Shown in pieces: positions 1 through 6,492 of a stretch of DNA of 9,126 nt. The notes under the pieces are model-generated. The model did no database searches. It was not told the origin of the DNA and worked only from the letters and a program-made list of their open reading frames with translations. Location of the stretch: NCBI GenBank assembly GCA_016463045.1, contig JAEMSB010000145.1, forward strand, positions 1 through 9,126, in the 5' to 3' direction. Position 1 is the first letter of the stretch. Every line of letters begins with the position of its first letter. The translations under genes and the position numbers were made by a program. The stretch comes from Niveispirillum sp. (lineage in GTDB: Bacteria > Pseudomonadota > Alphaproteobacteria > Azospirillales > Azospirillaceae).

Positions 1-42
1 ACCATGTCGGCCCAGGGTGCGGGGTGCAGCATTGTCCGCTGA
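1..42 (+). CDS. 3' end of an upstream gene, possibly a SPOR-domain protein (partial)
   Basis: Frame 1 is open from the window edge to a TGA at 40-42 and reads T-MSAQGAGCSIVR-stop. A short tail with a Cys followed by hydrophobic residues and a basic end resembles the C-terminus of SPOR (peptidoglycan-binding) domains. A SPOR-domain gene commonly precedes nagZ in alphaproteobacteria. Only 13 residues are visible, so the identity is inferred from context and a weak tail resemblance. If real, this gene overlaps the nagZ start by 26 nt. An alternative is that the upstream gene ends before the window and this is chance reading. Confidence 0.35.
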   Translation, partial: TMSAQGAGCSIVR

Positions 43-1039
43 ACTCGCGGCCCTGGTCCTGGGGTGTGAGGGCACCGTCCTGACGGCGGCCGAGCGGGAT
101 TTCTTCCGCGACGCCAACCCGCTGGGCTTCATCCTGTTTCGCCGCAATGTCGACAGCCCCGATCAGGTGCGGGCCCTGGTGGACAGTCTGCGCGATGCCG
201 TTGGCCGCTACGCCCCCATCCTGATTGATCAGGAAGGGGGGCGTGTGGCCCGCCTGCGCGCGCCGCACTGGCCGGAACTGCCGGCGGCGCGCGTTGTGGG
301 CGATCTGGCCGATGCCCAGAAAGCGGGGCAGGCGGCCTGGCTGCATGGAAGGCTGCTGGCCGCCATGCTGTCCGACCTGGGCATCGATGTCGATTGCGCG
401 CCCGTGGCCGATGTGCCGGTGCCGGGGGCGCATGATGTGATCGGCGACCGCGCCTTTGCCATGGACCCAGGCACCGTGGCCGCCCTGGCGGCGTCTCAGG
501 CGGCCGGCCTGCTGGCCGGGGGCGTTCTGCCCATCGTCAAGCATATCCCCGGCCATGGCCGTGCCTTCGCCGACAGCCACAAGGAACTGCCCGTGGTCAA
601 CACGGCACGGGCGGAACTGGAAGCGTGGGATTTCGCGCCCTTCAAGGCGCTGTCGCATCTGCCGGCGGCCATGGTCGCCCATGTCGTCTATACCGATATT
701 GATGCCGACCATCCGTCCAGCATCTCCCCCACCGTGATCCGCGACATTGTGCGCGGCCATATCGGTTTTGACGGTCTGCTGTTCAGCGACGATCTGTCGA
801 TGCAGGCCCTGTCGGGCACCCTGGGACAGCGTACCGCCGCCGTCCTGGCTGCCGGCTGCGACGTCGCCCTGCATTGCAATGGTCAGATGGCGGAAATGCT
901 GGACGTGGCGGCCAATGCGCGGGCGCTGGACGCGGCGGGCTTGCGCCGCTGGTCTGCGGCCTCTGCCCTTGTGGCGGCGGCACCGCCAACCGATATCAAT
1001 GCCTTGCGGGCCGAATTCGACCGGCTGCTAGCGGGGTGA
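17..1039 (+). CDS. nagZ: Beta-N-acetylhexosaminidase NagZ (GH3)
   Basis: This is a cytoplasmic glycoside hydrolase family 3 enzyme of 340 aa, the usual length for single-domain NagZ. It removes GlcNAc from GlcNAc-anhydroMurNAc-peptides during peptidoglycan recycling. Visible motifs are LGFILFRRN (36-44), DQEGGRV (71-77), the family signature KHIPGHG (175-181) with the general acid/base loop DSH (His188), and FSDDLSM (256-262), in which Asp258 is the expected nucleophile. The start used is GTG at 17. TTG at 32 is an alternative, and the frame stays open to the window edge, so the exact start is uncertain; no good Shine-Dalgarno decides it. The stop lies 4 nt before the M50 protease gene, suggesting one operon with the downstream protease, scpA and scpB. 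Confidence 0.95.
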   Translation: MRGAALSAELAALVLGCEGTVLTAAERDFFRDANPLGFILFRRNVDSPDQVRALVDSLRDAVGRYAPILIDQEGGRVARLRAPHWPELPAARVVGDLADAQKAGQAAWLHGRLLAAMLSDLGIDVDCAPVADVPVPGAHDVIGDRAFAMDPGTVAALAASQAAGLLAGGVLPIVKHIPGHGRAFADSHKELPVVNTARAELEAWDFAPFKALSHLPAAMVAHVVYTDIDADHPSSISPTVIRDIVRGHIGFDGLLFSDDLSMQALSGTLGQRTAAVLAAGCDVALHCNGQMAEMLDVAANARALDAAGLRRWSAASALVAAAPPTDINALRAEFDRLLAG

Positions 1040-1043
1040 GGCG

Positions 1044-1733
1044 ATGCCCGATTTTCAGGAAATCCTTTTCAAGCTGTCGATCATGGCCCTGCCGGCCCTG
1101 TTCGCCATCACCCTGCATGAAGCCGCGCACGGCTATGCCGCCCTGAAATTCGGCGACCGGACGGCGCAGATGCTGGGCCGTCTGTCGTTGAACCCGCTGC
1201 GCCATATCGACCCCATTGGCACCGTCCTGCTGCCCATGACCATGTTCATCTTCACGGGTTTCATGTTCGGTTGGGCCAAGCCGGTGCCGGTGGATTTCCG
1301 GAACTTGCGCAATCCCAAGCGGGACATGATCTGGGTGGCCGCTGCCGGACCGGGGGTGAATTTCCTGCTGGCCTTCATCTCGGCCCTGCTGCTGCATGTG
1401 GCACCCATGGCACCGGGTTTCATGGCCGAATGGGCCGTGAACAATCTGGCGGTGTCGTTGCAGTTCAATGTGCTGCTGGCTTTGTTCAACCTGATCCCCT
1501 TGCCGCCGCTGGATGGCGGGCGGGTGCTGGTTGGCATCCTGCCCATGCGCGCCGCCATGGCGGTGTCGCGGATCGAGCCTTATGGCATGGGTATTCTGCT
1601 GCTGCTGGTGTTTCTGATCCCGTTTGCGGCGGGCCATGCCGGCTTTGACTTCAACCCGCTCTATATGGTCCTGGGCCCCGCCACGGACTGGGTTGTCAAT
1701 GCCATCGCCGGGCTGACCGGCCTGACATCGTGA
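1044..1733 (+). CDS. Site-2-protease-type M50 membrane metallopeptidase
   Basis: This 229-aa polytopic membrane protein belongs to the compact, PDZ-less branch of family M50 (SpoIVFB/YwhC-like). Such enzymes cleave substrates within the membrane. The zinc motif HEAAH is at 25-29 inside the first hydrophobic segment, and the third ligand is expected to be Asp157 in NLIPLPPLDGGR (149-160). Other group motifs are NPLRHIDPIGT (50-60), GWAKPVPV (76-83) and AAGPGVN (100-106). Hydrophobic segments lie around 12-34, 57-77, 96-120, 135-152, 181-195 and 204-225. It has no PDZ domain, so it is not an RseP orthologue, and its substrate is unknown. The ATG is preceded by GGGG (1033-1036) at 7 nt. Its stop overlaps the scpA start (GTGA), so it is probably translationally coupled to scpA. 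Confidence 0.92.
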   Translation: MPDFQEILFKLSIMALPALFAITLHEAAHGYAALKFGDRTAQMLGRLSLNPLRHIDPIGTVLLPMTMFIFTGFMFGWAKPVPVDFRNLRNPKRDMIWVAAAGPGVNFLLAFISALLLHVAPMAPGFMAEWAVNNLAVSLQFNVLLALFNLIPLPPLDGGRVLVGILPMRAAMAVSRIEPYGMGILLLLVFLIPFAAGHAGFDFNPLYMVLGPATDWVVNAIAGLTGLTS

Positions 1734-2524
1734 GCGATGGGTTCGACGAGAGCCGCCCAGTCGATGAGCCACCCGCCGGTGAGGCGCTGCTGCTGGATAT
1801 TGACGGGTTCGAAGGACCTATCGATCTGCTGCTGACCTTGGCGCGCGATCAGAAGGTGGACCTGACCCGCATCTCCATCTTGGCACTGGCCGAACAGTTC
1901 CTGGCCTTCGTGGCGGAGGCGCGACGGCTGCGCCTGGAACTGGCGGCGGATTATCTGGTGATGGCGGCGTGGCTGGCCTATCTGAAATCCCGCCTGCTGC
2001 TGCCCGATCCACAGCCCGATGAACCATCGGCGGAAATGCTGGCCGCAGCATTGACCTTGCAATTGCAACGGCTGGAGGCCATGCAGGGTGTGGCGGCGCG
2101 TCTGATGGCCCGCCCGCGCCTGGGCCGCGACCGCTTCGCGCGGGGGGCACCCGAAGACCTACCGATCTTTGCCAAGCACCGCCATGATCTGTCGCTTTAT
2201 GACCTGCTGAAGGCCTATGGCGATATCTCGGGCCGGCAGGCGCGGCAGTCGCCCTTCACCATTCCGGTAACGGAATTATACTCGATTGAAGAGGCTCTGG
2301 CCCGGCTGGAGGCCATGCTGGGCCGCATTCCCGACTGGTCCTATCTCTCCACCCTGCTGCCCGGCGGCTGGCGGGGGGAAGGGGTGAAGGCAAGGTCGGT
2401 GCTGGCCAGCAATTTCGTTGCGATCCTGGAATTAGCCAAGGCCGGCAAGGTTGAACTGCGTCAGGATGGGGCCTTCGCCCCCATCCAGCTGCGCGCTCGC
2501 CGGGATGGGGAGGGGGAGACGTGA
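1730..2524 (+). CDS. scpA: Segregation and condensation protein A (kleisin)
   Basis: ScpA is the kleisin subunit that bridges SMC heads and, with ScpB, forms the bacterial condensin used for chromosome organisation and segregation. This copy is 264 aa, normal for the family. The kleisin N-terminal signature FEGPIDLLLTLARDQKVDL (27-45) is followed by the helical SMC-binding part with LAADYLVMAAWLAYLKSRLLL (71-91). An acidic/proline linker follows at about 92-101. The C-terminal winged-helix part is recognisable at about 222-255 (VLASNFVAILELAKAGKVEL). The GTG start sits in a GTGA overlap with the protease stop, and the gene's own TGA overlaps the GTG start of scpB in the same way. This double overlap suggests stoichiometric coupling of ScpA and ScpB. 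Confidence 0.96.
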   Translation: MSDGFDESRPVDEPPAGEALLLDIDGFEGPIDLLLTLARDQKVDLTRISILALAEQFLAFVAEARRLRLELAADYLVMAAWLAYLKSRLLLPDPQPDEPSAEMLAAALTLQLQRLEAMQGVAARLMARPRLGRDRFARGAPEDLPIFAKHRHDLSLYDLLKAYGDISGRQARQSPFTIPVTELYSIEEALARLEAMLGRIPDWSYLSTLLPGGWRGEGVKARSVLASNFVAILELAKAGKVELRQDGAFAPIQLRARRDGEGET

Positions 2525-3102
2525 GCGATCTTTTCAATGCCGATACCCAACTGGTCCGCCTGCTGGAGGCCATCCTGTTCGCCTCTGCCGATCCGGTGAC
2601 GGAAGAAGCGCTGCAGGCCCGCATCGGCCCCACGCCTGTGCGACCCCTGCTGCTGCAATTGGAAAATCTCTACCGCCATCGCGGTGTCAATCTGGTGGCG
2701 TCCGGCGGGCGTTGGGCCTTCCGCACCGCCCCCGACCTGGGCGATCAGTTGCGCACTGAGGTGGAGGTGACGGCCAAACTGTCCCGCGCCGCCGTGGAGA
2801 CGCTGGCCATTGTCGCCTATCATCAGCCCGTGACGCGGGCGGAGATCGAGGCGATCCGGGGTGTGGCGACGTCCAAAGGTACGCTGGATATCCTGATGGA
2901 GGCGGGCTGGATCCGGCCCGGTCGCCGCCGGGAGACGCCGGGCCGTCCCCTGACCTGGGTAACGACACCGCATTTCCTGGATCATTTCGGTCTCGAATCT
3001 TTGCGCGACCTACCCGGCGTCGATGATCTCCGCGCCGCTGGCCTTCTGGATAAATCGACGCCCCTGCCCACCTTGCCGGGGTTGGAGGTGGTAAGCGAGT
3101 AG
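2521..3102 (+). CDS. scpB: Segregation and condensation protein B
   Basis: ScpB dimerises through winged-helix domains and binds the linker of ScpA in the SMC-ScpAB complex. The protein is 193 aa, the usual size. The first winged helix covers about 10-80 (LVRLLEAILFASADPVTEEAL near the start). The second carries the family's best signature, VETLAIVAYHQPVTRAEIEAI (92-112), then RGVATSKGTLDILMEAGWI and GRRRETPGRPLTW (134-146), ending in the conserved FLDHFGLESLRDLP block (152-165). It starts at GTG 2521 inside scpA (GTGA overlap), behind a purine-rich GGGGAGGGGGAGAC run that can act as Shine-Dalgarno. It appears to be the last gene of the nagZ operon; the next gene lies 69 nt away behind a hairpin. 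Confidence 0.96.
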   Translation: MSDLFNADTQLVRLLEAILFASADPVTEEALQARIGPTPVRPLLLQLENLYRHRGVNLVASGGRWAFRTAPDLGDQLRTEVEVTAKLSRAAVETLAIVAYHQPVTRAEIEAIRGVATSKGTLDILMEAGWIRPGRRRETPGRPLTWVTTPHFLDHFGLESLRDLPGVDDLRAAGLLDKSTPLPTLPGLEVVSE

Positions 3103-3104
3103 GG

Positions 3105-3133
3105 TTAGGTTATTGCTACTTTTGGCAGATAAT
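3105..3133 (+). promoter_or_regulatory. Weak candidate promoter for the lipoprotein gene
   Basis: GATAAT at 3128-3133 matches the sigma-70 -10 consensus at five of six positions. Only a poor -35 (TTAGGT, 3105-3110) lies 17 nt upstream. The stretch is AT-rich relative to its surroundings. If this promoter is used, transcription would start near 3140, inside the left arm of the hairpin described next, leaving only about 6 bp of that stem in the RNA. The call is tentative. Confidence 0.25.
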
Positions 3134-3173
3134 ATTACCCTCCCGAAACTCGGTAAACGGGAGGGTGTAATAT
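3132..3173 (+). promoter_or_regulatory. Inverted repeat / hairpin covering the SD and start codon of the lipoprotein gene
   Basis: The left arm ATATTA-CCCTCCCG (3132-3145) pairs with CGGGAGGG (3158-3165) and TAATAT (3168-3173), giving 14 bp with a 2-nt bulge (TG, 3166-3167) and a 12-nt loop. The right arm contains the Shine-Dalgarno GGGAGGG (3159-3165) and the first two bases of the ATG at 3172. No T-run follows, so an intrinsic terminator for scpB is less likely. In a transcript entering from upstream the structure would hide the ribosome binding site. It could alternatively be a DNA operator. The pairing is seen directly; the function is inferred. Confidence 0.6.
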
Positions 3174-4053
3174 GCGTAAAGCGTTGCTTCTGGCGGCCTT
3201 GTCTGTATCCTTGACGGCCTGTGCCAGTACCGGCGGCAAGCCTCCCACGGCCAGCGCACCGCCCGCCCAGACACCGGCGCAGCTTTACGCGGCCTCCCTC
3301 TACGAAGCGGCGATCACCAAGCCCTCCATCATCGGTCCCGGCCTGCTGCGCATTGCGCCTGATAATCCCAAACTATCCTGGCGTGATGGCCCCAATGGCA
3401 GGCAGGTCCTCGTGGCCTCCACCATGTCCACCTACTCTTACGAGAAGTATTATCAGGGCCAGACGACGGGCGGGCCGACCGGTTGGGGCCAGATTTGGGT
3501 GACCGCCGTACCGCAACTGAAAGAATTCTGCACAAAGGCGCCGGGCGACGCGGCCGCCAAGACAGAACGCGTGGTGCAATGGCTGGGCCTAAACCCGGCC
3601 AATCCCTATGCTCAGGTAGTGGAACTGTGGATTGAGGCAGAACAACTGGTCCGCCCCTGTCCCATCACCGATATTTCCGCAGCCACATGCACCCTGGACA
3701 CAGCCGATCAATGGGCTCCGCCCGCGGTACAGGGGACGGCCACACGGCCCGTCTGTGCGGCGGGTGATGTTCCTTGCGCGGAAAAACAATCCTATTGGGA
3801 TTGGTTTGCGACCAACATGCGCCTGAACCTGAAAGAGGGTGGGGCGCCCTGGACCCGGCTGGGTTACACGTTCGACTGGAAGCCAGCCAAAGATGGTGGC
3901 TTTGTGCGTTATGGCGCCTCTGAATTCGTTATGAAGCCGGGGGCCAAGTACCAGATCCACGCGGCCTATACCTGGCCGAGTACTGCGCGGCACCGGGGTC
4001 CTAATCTCCCAGCCGCCAGTCAGCGGGGGCGGGGCGGCGGTCGCCGGCCATGA
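3172..4053 (+). CDS. Secreted lipoprotein of unknown function; C-terminus possibly frameshifted
   Basis: I do not recognise a named family. The N-terminus MRKALLLAALSVSLTAC is a clear lipoprotein signal with lipobox LTAC and lipidated Cys17, so the mature protein should be membrane-anchored outside the cytoplasm. A Pro/Ala-rich linker (about 22-37) precedes a soluble domain rich in aromatic residues, with SYEKYYQGQTTGGPTGWGQIWV (89-110 region), NPANPYAQVVELWIEAEQL (141-159) and WTRLGYTFDWKP (227-238). It holds five further Cys (120, 163, 173, 195, 202). A strong Shine-Dalgarno, GGGAGGG, lies 6 nt before the ATG but sits inside a hairpin. The last ~23 residues are Arg/Gly/Pro-rich and run 53 nt into the convergent nucleotidyltransferase gene. 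A -1 shift near 3971 would instead give LAEYCAAPGS and a TAA at 4002-4004. It is probably its own transcription unit. Confidence 0.8.
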   Translation: MRKALLLAALSVSLTACASTGGKPPTASAPPAQTPAQLYAASLYEAAITKPSIIGPGLLRIAPDNPKLSWRDGPNGRQVLVASTMSTYSYEKYYQGQTTGGPTGWGQIWVTAVPQLKEFCTKAPGDAAAKTERVVQWLGLNPANPYAQVVELWIEAEQLVRPCPITDISAATCTLDTADQWAPPAVQGTATRPVCAAGDVPCAEKQSYWDWFATNMRLNLKEGGAPWTRLGYTFDWKPAKDGGFVRYGASEFVMKPGAKYQIHAAYTWPSTARHRGPNLPAASQRGRGGGRRP

Positions 4054-4744
4054 AGCGGCCGCCATAGGGTTCCAGGCACAGATCGACCAGGGCCAGCACC
4101 TCTGCCGGGTCATGGTCGCCGAACAGTTCCCCGAACGCGTGCTCAAATGCGCTGGCCAGCATCGGGTCCAGGCGCATCAGGGCCTTTGACAGTCCCTTGC
4201 CGCTGCCGGTCCAGGCGCCGGCGGCGCGCACGGTGAAATCCGCCAACTCGATATAAAGCCGCGAACCGATGGCCAACTGCTCGGCGGCACTGCGCGGCTG
4301 GGCCAGATCGGCGGCCAGGTCGGAGATGGAGTAACGCCGCGTGCGCAACTCCTCGTCCGTCAGGGGCGGGGGACCGCCATCCAAAACGGCCTGGGCCTGC
4401 CGCTTCAGTTCCTCGATCAAAGCCGGGTCGCCGGCAATGGGCAGGCCATTGGCCACCATGCGGGCCAGCGAAGGCTTGCCCTGTTTGCGGTCCGCTTCCC
4501 AGAAATAGGCCAGCGTGTCCGGGTCATGCAGGAACAGTTCCACCATCACGCCCTGGCGTTCATGCGTCTCCCGCACCGCTGCCGGCAGGTGGTGATGGAT
4601 CAGGACCGCGTCGATGTCTGACCCCGGCCCGGCATTGCCCTTTGCCACCGACCCGGCCAGAAAAGCGGCGATGATGTCCGGCTGTTCCGTCCATTCGCGC
4701 AGGATGGTGTCGGCCAGATCGATGGTCGGGGTTATCGCGCTCAT
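4001..4744 (-). CDS. Pol-beta-superfamily nucleotidyltransferase-domain protein
   Basis: This 247-aa protein has the minimal nucleotidyltransferase signature near its N-terminus: AGSVAKG (30-36), then GSDIDAVL (41-48) with metal ligands Asp43 and Asp45. The third carboxylate appears to be Glu69 in VMVELFL (67-73). Proteins of this fold transfer a nucleotide monophosphate to small molecules, proteins or RNA; the substrate cannot be told here. The C-terminal half (about 130-230) is helical and may be a substrate-binding domain, as in aminoglycoside nucleotidyltransferase-like proteins. A resistance role is not supported by anything specific. The chosen ATG at 4744 overlaps the cinA stop by 1 nt (TGATG); a TTG one codon upstream (4747) is possible. 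It is the last gene of the ispDF-cinA operon, and its TAG meets the convergent lipoprotein gene. Confidence 0.8.
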   Translation of the reverse strand: MSAITPTIDLADTILREWTEQPDIIAAFLAGSVAKGNAGPGSDIDAVLIHHHLPAAVRETHERQGVMVELFLHDPDTLAYFWEADRKQGKPSLARMVANGLPIAGDPALIEELKRQAQAVLDGGPPPLTDEELRTRRYSISDLAADLAQPRSAAEQLAIGSRLYIELADFTVRAAGAWTGSGKGLSKALMRLDPMLASAFEHAFGELFGDHDPAEVLALVDLCLEPYGGRFMAGDRRPAPADWRLGD

Positions 4745-5229
4745 CAAAGGCTTTCCCGCAGCAATTCCAGCGCCCGTTTCACGGTGGCCAGCCGCACTGC
4801 CGTGCGGTCACCAGCAAAGATATGGCGTTCCACCACCGTATCGCCACCCCGCTGGTGCCGCGCGATGAAGACCAGCCCCACCGGCTTGGTCGCCGTCCCG
4901 CCCGTCGGCCCGGCAATCCCGGTGACGGCGACGGCCACATTGGCGCGGCTATGCGCCACTGCCCCAGCCGCCATCGCGTCTGCTACCGGGCCGCTGACAG
5001 CGCCCAGTTCCGCGATCAGCGTAGCCGGCACACCCAGCATGTCGGTCTTCGCCTCGTTCGTGTAGGTGACGAAACCCCGGTCCATCACGGCACTAGACCC
5101 CGATACATGCGTCAGGCACCCGGCGATCAGGCCGCCGGTGCAGCTTTCCGCCGTGGCCAGCCACCACCCCTTTGCCGCAAAGCCGTCTCGGACATCCTCC
5201 GCCAACTGCACCAGATCGGGGGGGAACAT
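4744..5229 (-). CDS. cinA: CinA C-terminal-domain protein, NMN deamidase (PncC type)
   Basis: This stand-alone CinA C-terminal domain of 161 aa lacks the N-terminal molybdopterin-binding-like domain of full-length CinA. The family hydrolyses nicotinamide mononucleotide to nicotinate mononucleotide plus ammonia, feeding the pyridine nucleotide salvage cycle. Signatures are TAESCTGG (26-33), FVTYTNEAKTDMLGV (53-67) and AVTGIAGPTGG (101-111) followed by KPVGLVFIA. Ser29, Tyr56 and Lys61 fall at the spacing of the proposed catalytic Ser/Tyr/Lys. The ATG lies 4 nt after the ispDF stop, with GGAG at 5238-5241 inside the end of ispDF serving as Shine-Dalgarno, so it is co-transcribed. The symbol pncC would fit equally well. 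Confidence 0.92.
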   Translation of the reverse strand: MFPPDLVQLAEDVRDGFAAKGWWLATAESCTGGLIAGCLTHVSGSSAVMDRGFVTYTNEAKTDMLGVPATLIAELGAVSGPVADAMAAGAVAHSRANVAVAVTGIAGPTGGTATKPVGLVFIARHQRGGDTVVERHIFAGDRTAVRLATVKRALELLRESL

Positions 5230-5233
5230 GGGC

Positions 5234-6409
5234 CTACTCCAGGATCAGTGGCAGGCGGACGGTGGCGGCGGCCTGGGCGGCGATGCCCTCGCGCCGACCG
5301 GTGAAGCCCAGCCCCTCGGTCGTTGTCGCCTTCACCGACACACGCGCCGGGTTCAGGCCCAGAATGTCGGCCACCCGCGCCACCATGGCGTCGCGATGCG
5401 GGCCGATCTTGGGCCGTTCACAGATGATGGTGACGTCGACATGGGCGATGACACCGCCCTTTTCAGCCACCAGATCCGCCGCATGGCGCAGGAAGCGAGC
5501 ACTGTCTGCGCCTTTCCATTTCGGATCGCTGGGGGGAAAGTGCAGGCCGATATCGCCCGCCGAAATGGCCCCAAGGATGGCGTCGGTCAGGGCGTGAAGG
5601 GCGACATCGGCGTCCGAATGCCCGTCCAGGGTGGCGTCATGCGGCACCGATACGCCGCACAGCCAGACCTGATCGCCGGGCGCGAACTTATGCACGTCAA
5701 AGCCCGTGCCCGTGCGTACATCGCCCAGACGGGCCAGGAACAGCTTTTCCGCGCGGGCCAGATCGTCTTGGTTCGTCACTTTCAGATTATCCGGGTCACA
5801 GGGCACAAGGGTGACGGGAAGGCCAGCTTCCTCCGCCACGGCGGCATCATCGGTGAGGTTCAGGCCGGCGGCCCGGCGATGGGCCGGCAGGATATCGGCA
5901 AAGCGGAAGCCCTGCGGCGTCAGCGCCCGCCACAGGGCGGTCCGGTCCACGGTCCCGCCGCTGACGATACCGGCCCCCGCCACCGTCCCGCGTTTCAGCG
6001 TATCGGCCAGCGGCGTGGCGGCGATGGCGGCAGGGGCGCTTTCCAGTGCGGCTATGACATCGCTGATGGCCTGCGCATCGATCAGGGGGCGGGCAGCATC
6101 ATGGATCAGCACGAGATCAGTCGGGTGTCCGGCCATCGCCTCCAGCCCGTTCAGCACCGAATCCTGCCGCGTCGGCCCACCCGTAATGGGGGGCGGCAGG
6201 TCCAGGCCGTCGACCGCCTTGTCATAGAGATCGCGGAAGGCCGGATCGATAACGACGCGCACGGCATTGATTTGCGGATGGCGCAGGAACGCCTCCACCG
6301 TGCGGCGCAGGATCGGCTGTCCGGCCAGCGCCAGATATTGCTTGGGCAGATCACCCCCGAAACGCAGGCCGCGTCCGGCGGCGACGATCAGGGCGGTGCA
6401 GGTGGGCAT
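5234..6409 (-). CDS. ispDF: Bifunctional IspD/IspF enzyme of the MEP isoprenoid pathway
   Basis: This fused enzyme of 391 aa combines CDP-ME synthesis (IspD, MEP cytidylyltransferase) and MEcPP synthase (IspF), two non-adjacent steps of the MEP pathway; the fusion is typical of alphaproteobacteria. The IspD part (about 1-228) shows AAGRGLRFGGDLPKQY (10-25) with Arg16 and Lys23, LIHDAARPLID (101-111), VDRTALWRALTPQ (154-166) with Arg156, and NLKVTNQDDL with Lys210. The IspF part (about 231-391) shows GFDVHKF with metal ligands Asp238 and His240, HSDADVALHALTDA with His272, DIGLHFPPSDP (286-296) and ATTTEGLGFTGRREGI (361-376). I chose the ATG at 6409 because IspD homology begins there. The open frame extends to 6520 but adds 37 unrelated residues and would include the likely promoter. 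It is the first gene of the minus-strand operon. Confidence 0.96.
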   Translation of the reverse strand: MPTCTALIVAAGRGLRFGGDLPKQYLALAGQPILRRTVEAFLRHPQINAVRVVIDPAFRDLYDKAVDGLDLPPPITGGPTRQDSVLNGLEAMAGHPTDLVLIHDAARPLIDAQAISDVIAALESAPAAIAATPLADTLKRGTVAGAGIVSGGTVDRTALWRALTPQGFRFADILPAHRRAAGLNLTDDAAVAEEAGLPVTLVPCDPDNLKVTNQDDLARAEKLFLARLGDVRTGTGFDVHKFAPGDQVWLCGVSVPHDATLDGHSDADVALHALTDAILGAISAGDIGLHFPPSDPKWKGADSARFLRHAADLVAEKGGVIAHVDVTIICERPKIGPHRDAMVARVADILGLNPARVSVKATTTEGLGFTGRREGIAAQAAATVRLPLILE

Positions 6410-6444
6410 GGGGCCACATCTCTTGTCATGGATGACCGGGGCGA

Positions 6445-6473
6445 CCCTAGCGCGGATGTGACAGCTTCGCCAA
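6445..6473 (-). promoter_or_regulatory. Candidate sigma-70-type promoter for ispDF-cinA
   Basis: Read on the minus strand, TTGGCG (6473-6468) and CTAGGG (6450-6445) are separated by 17 nt, a spacing and loose -10 compatible with alphaproteobacterial housekeeping promoters. Transcription would begin near 6438, leaving a leader of about 29 nt before the ispDF ATG at 6409, with AAGAGA about 9 nt before the start as a weak ribosome binding site. The match is modest and pattern-based only. Confidence 0.35.
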
Positions 6474-6492
6474 TGCCCCCGCATCATGGGTG

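Noticed and set aside
996..1772. 258-codon minus-strand open frame opposite the M50 protease
   Set aside because: It is His/Gln/Arg-rich low-complexity translation antisense to a gene with an intact HExxH motif.
3132..3173. Intrinsic terminator of the scpB operon
   Set aside because: The stem is strong but no T-run follows the right arm on either strand; the overlap with the SD and ATG fits a leader or operator better.
4001..4744. Aminoglycoside resistance nucleotidyltransferase
   Set aside because: Only the generic nucleotidyltransferase fold signature is visible; nothing specific to aminoglycoside enzymes and no mobile context.
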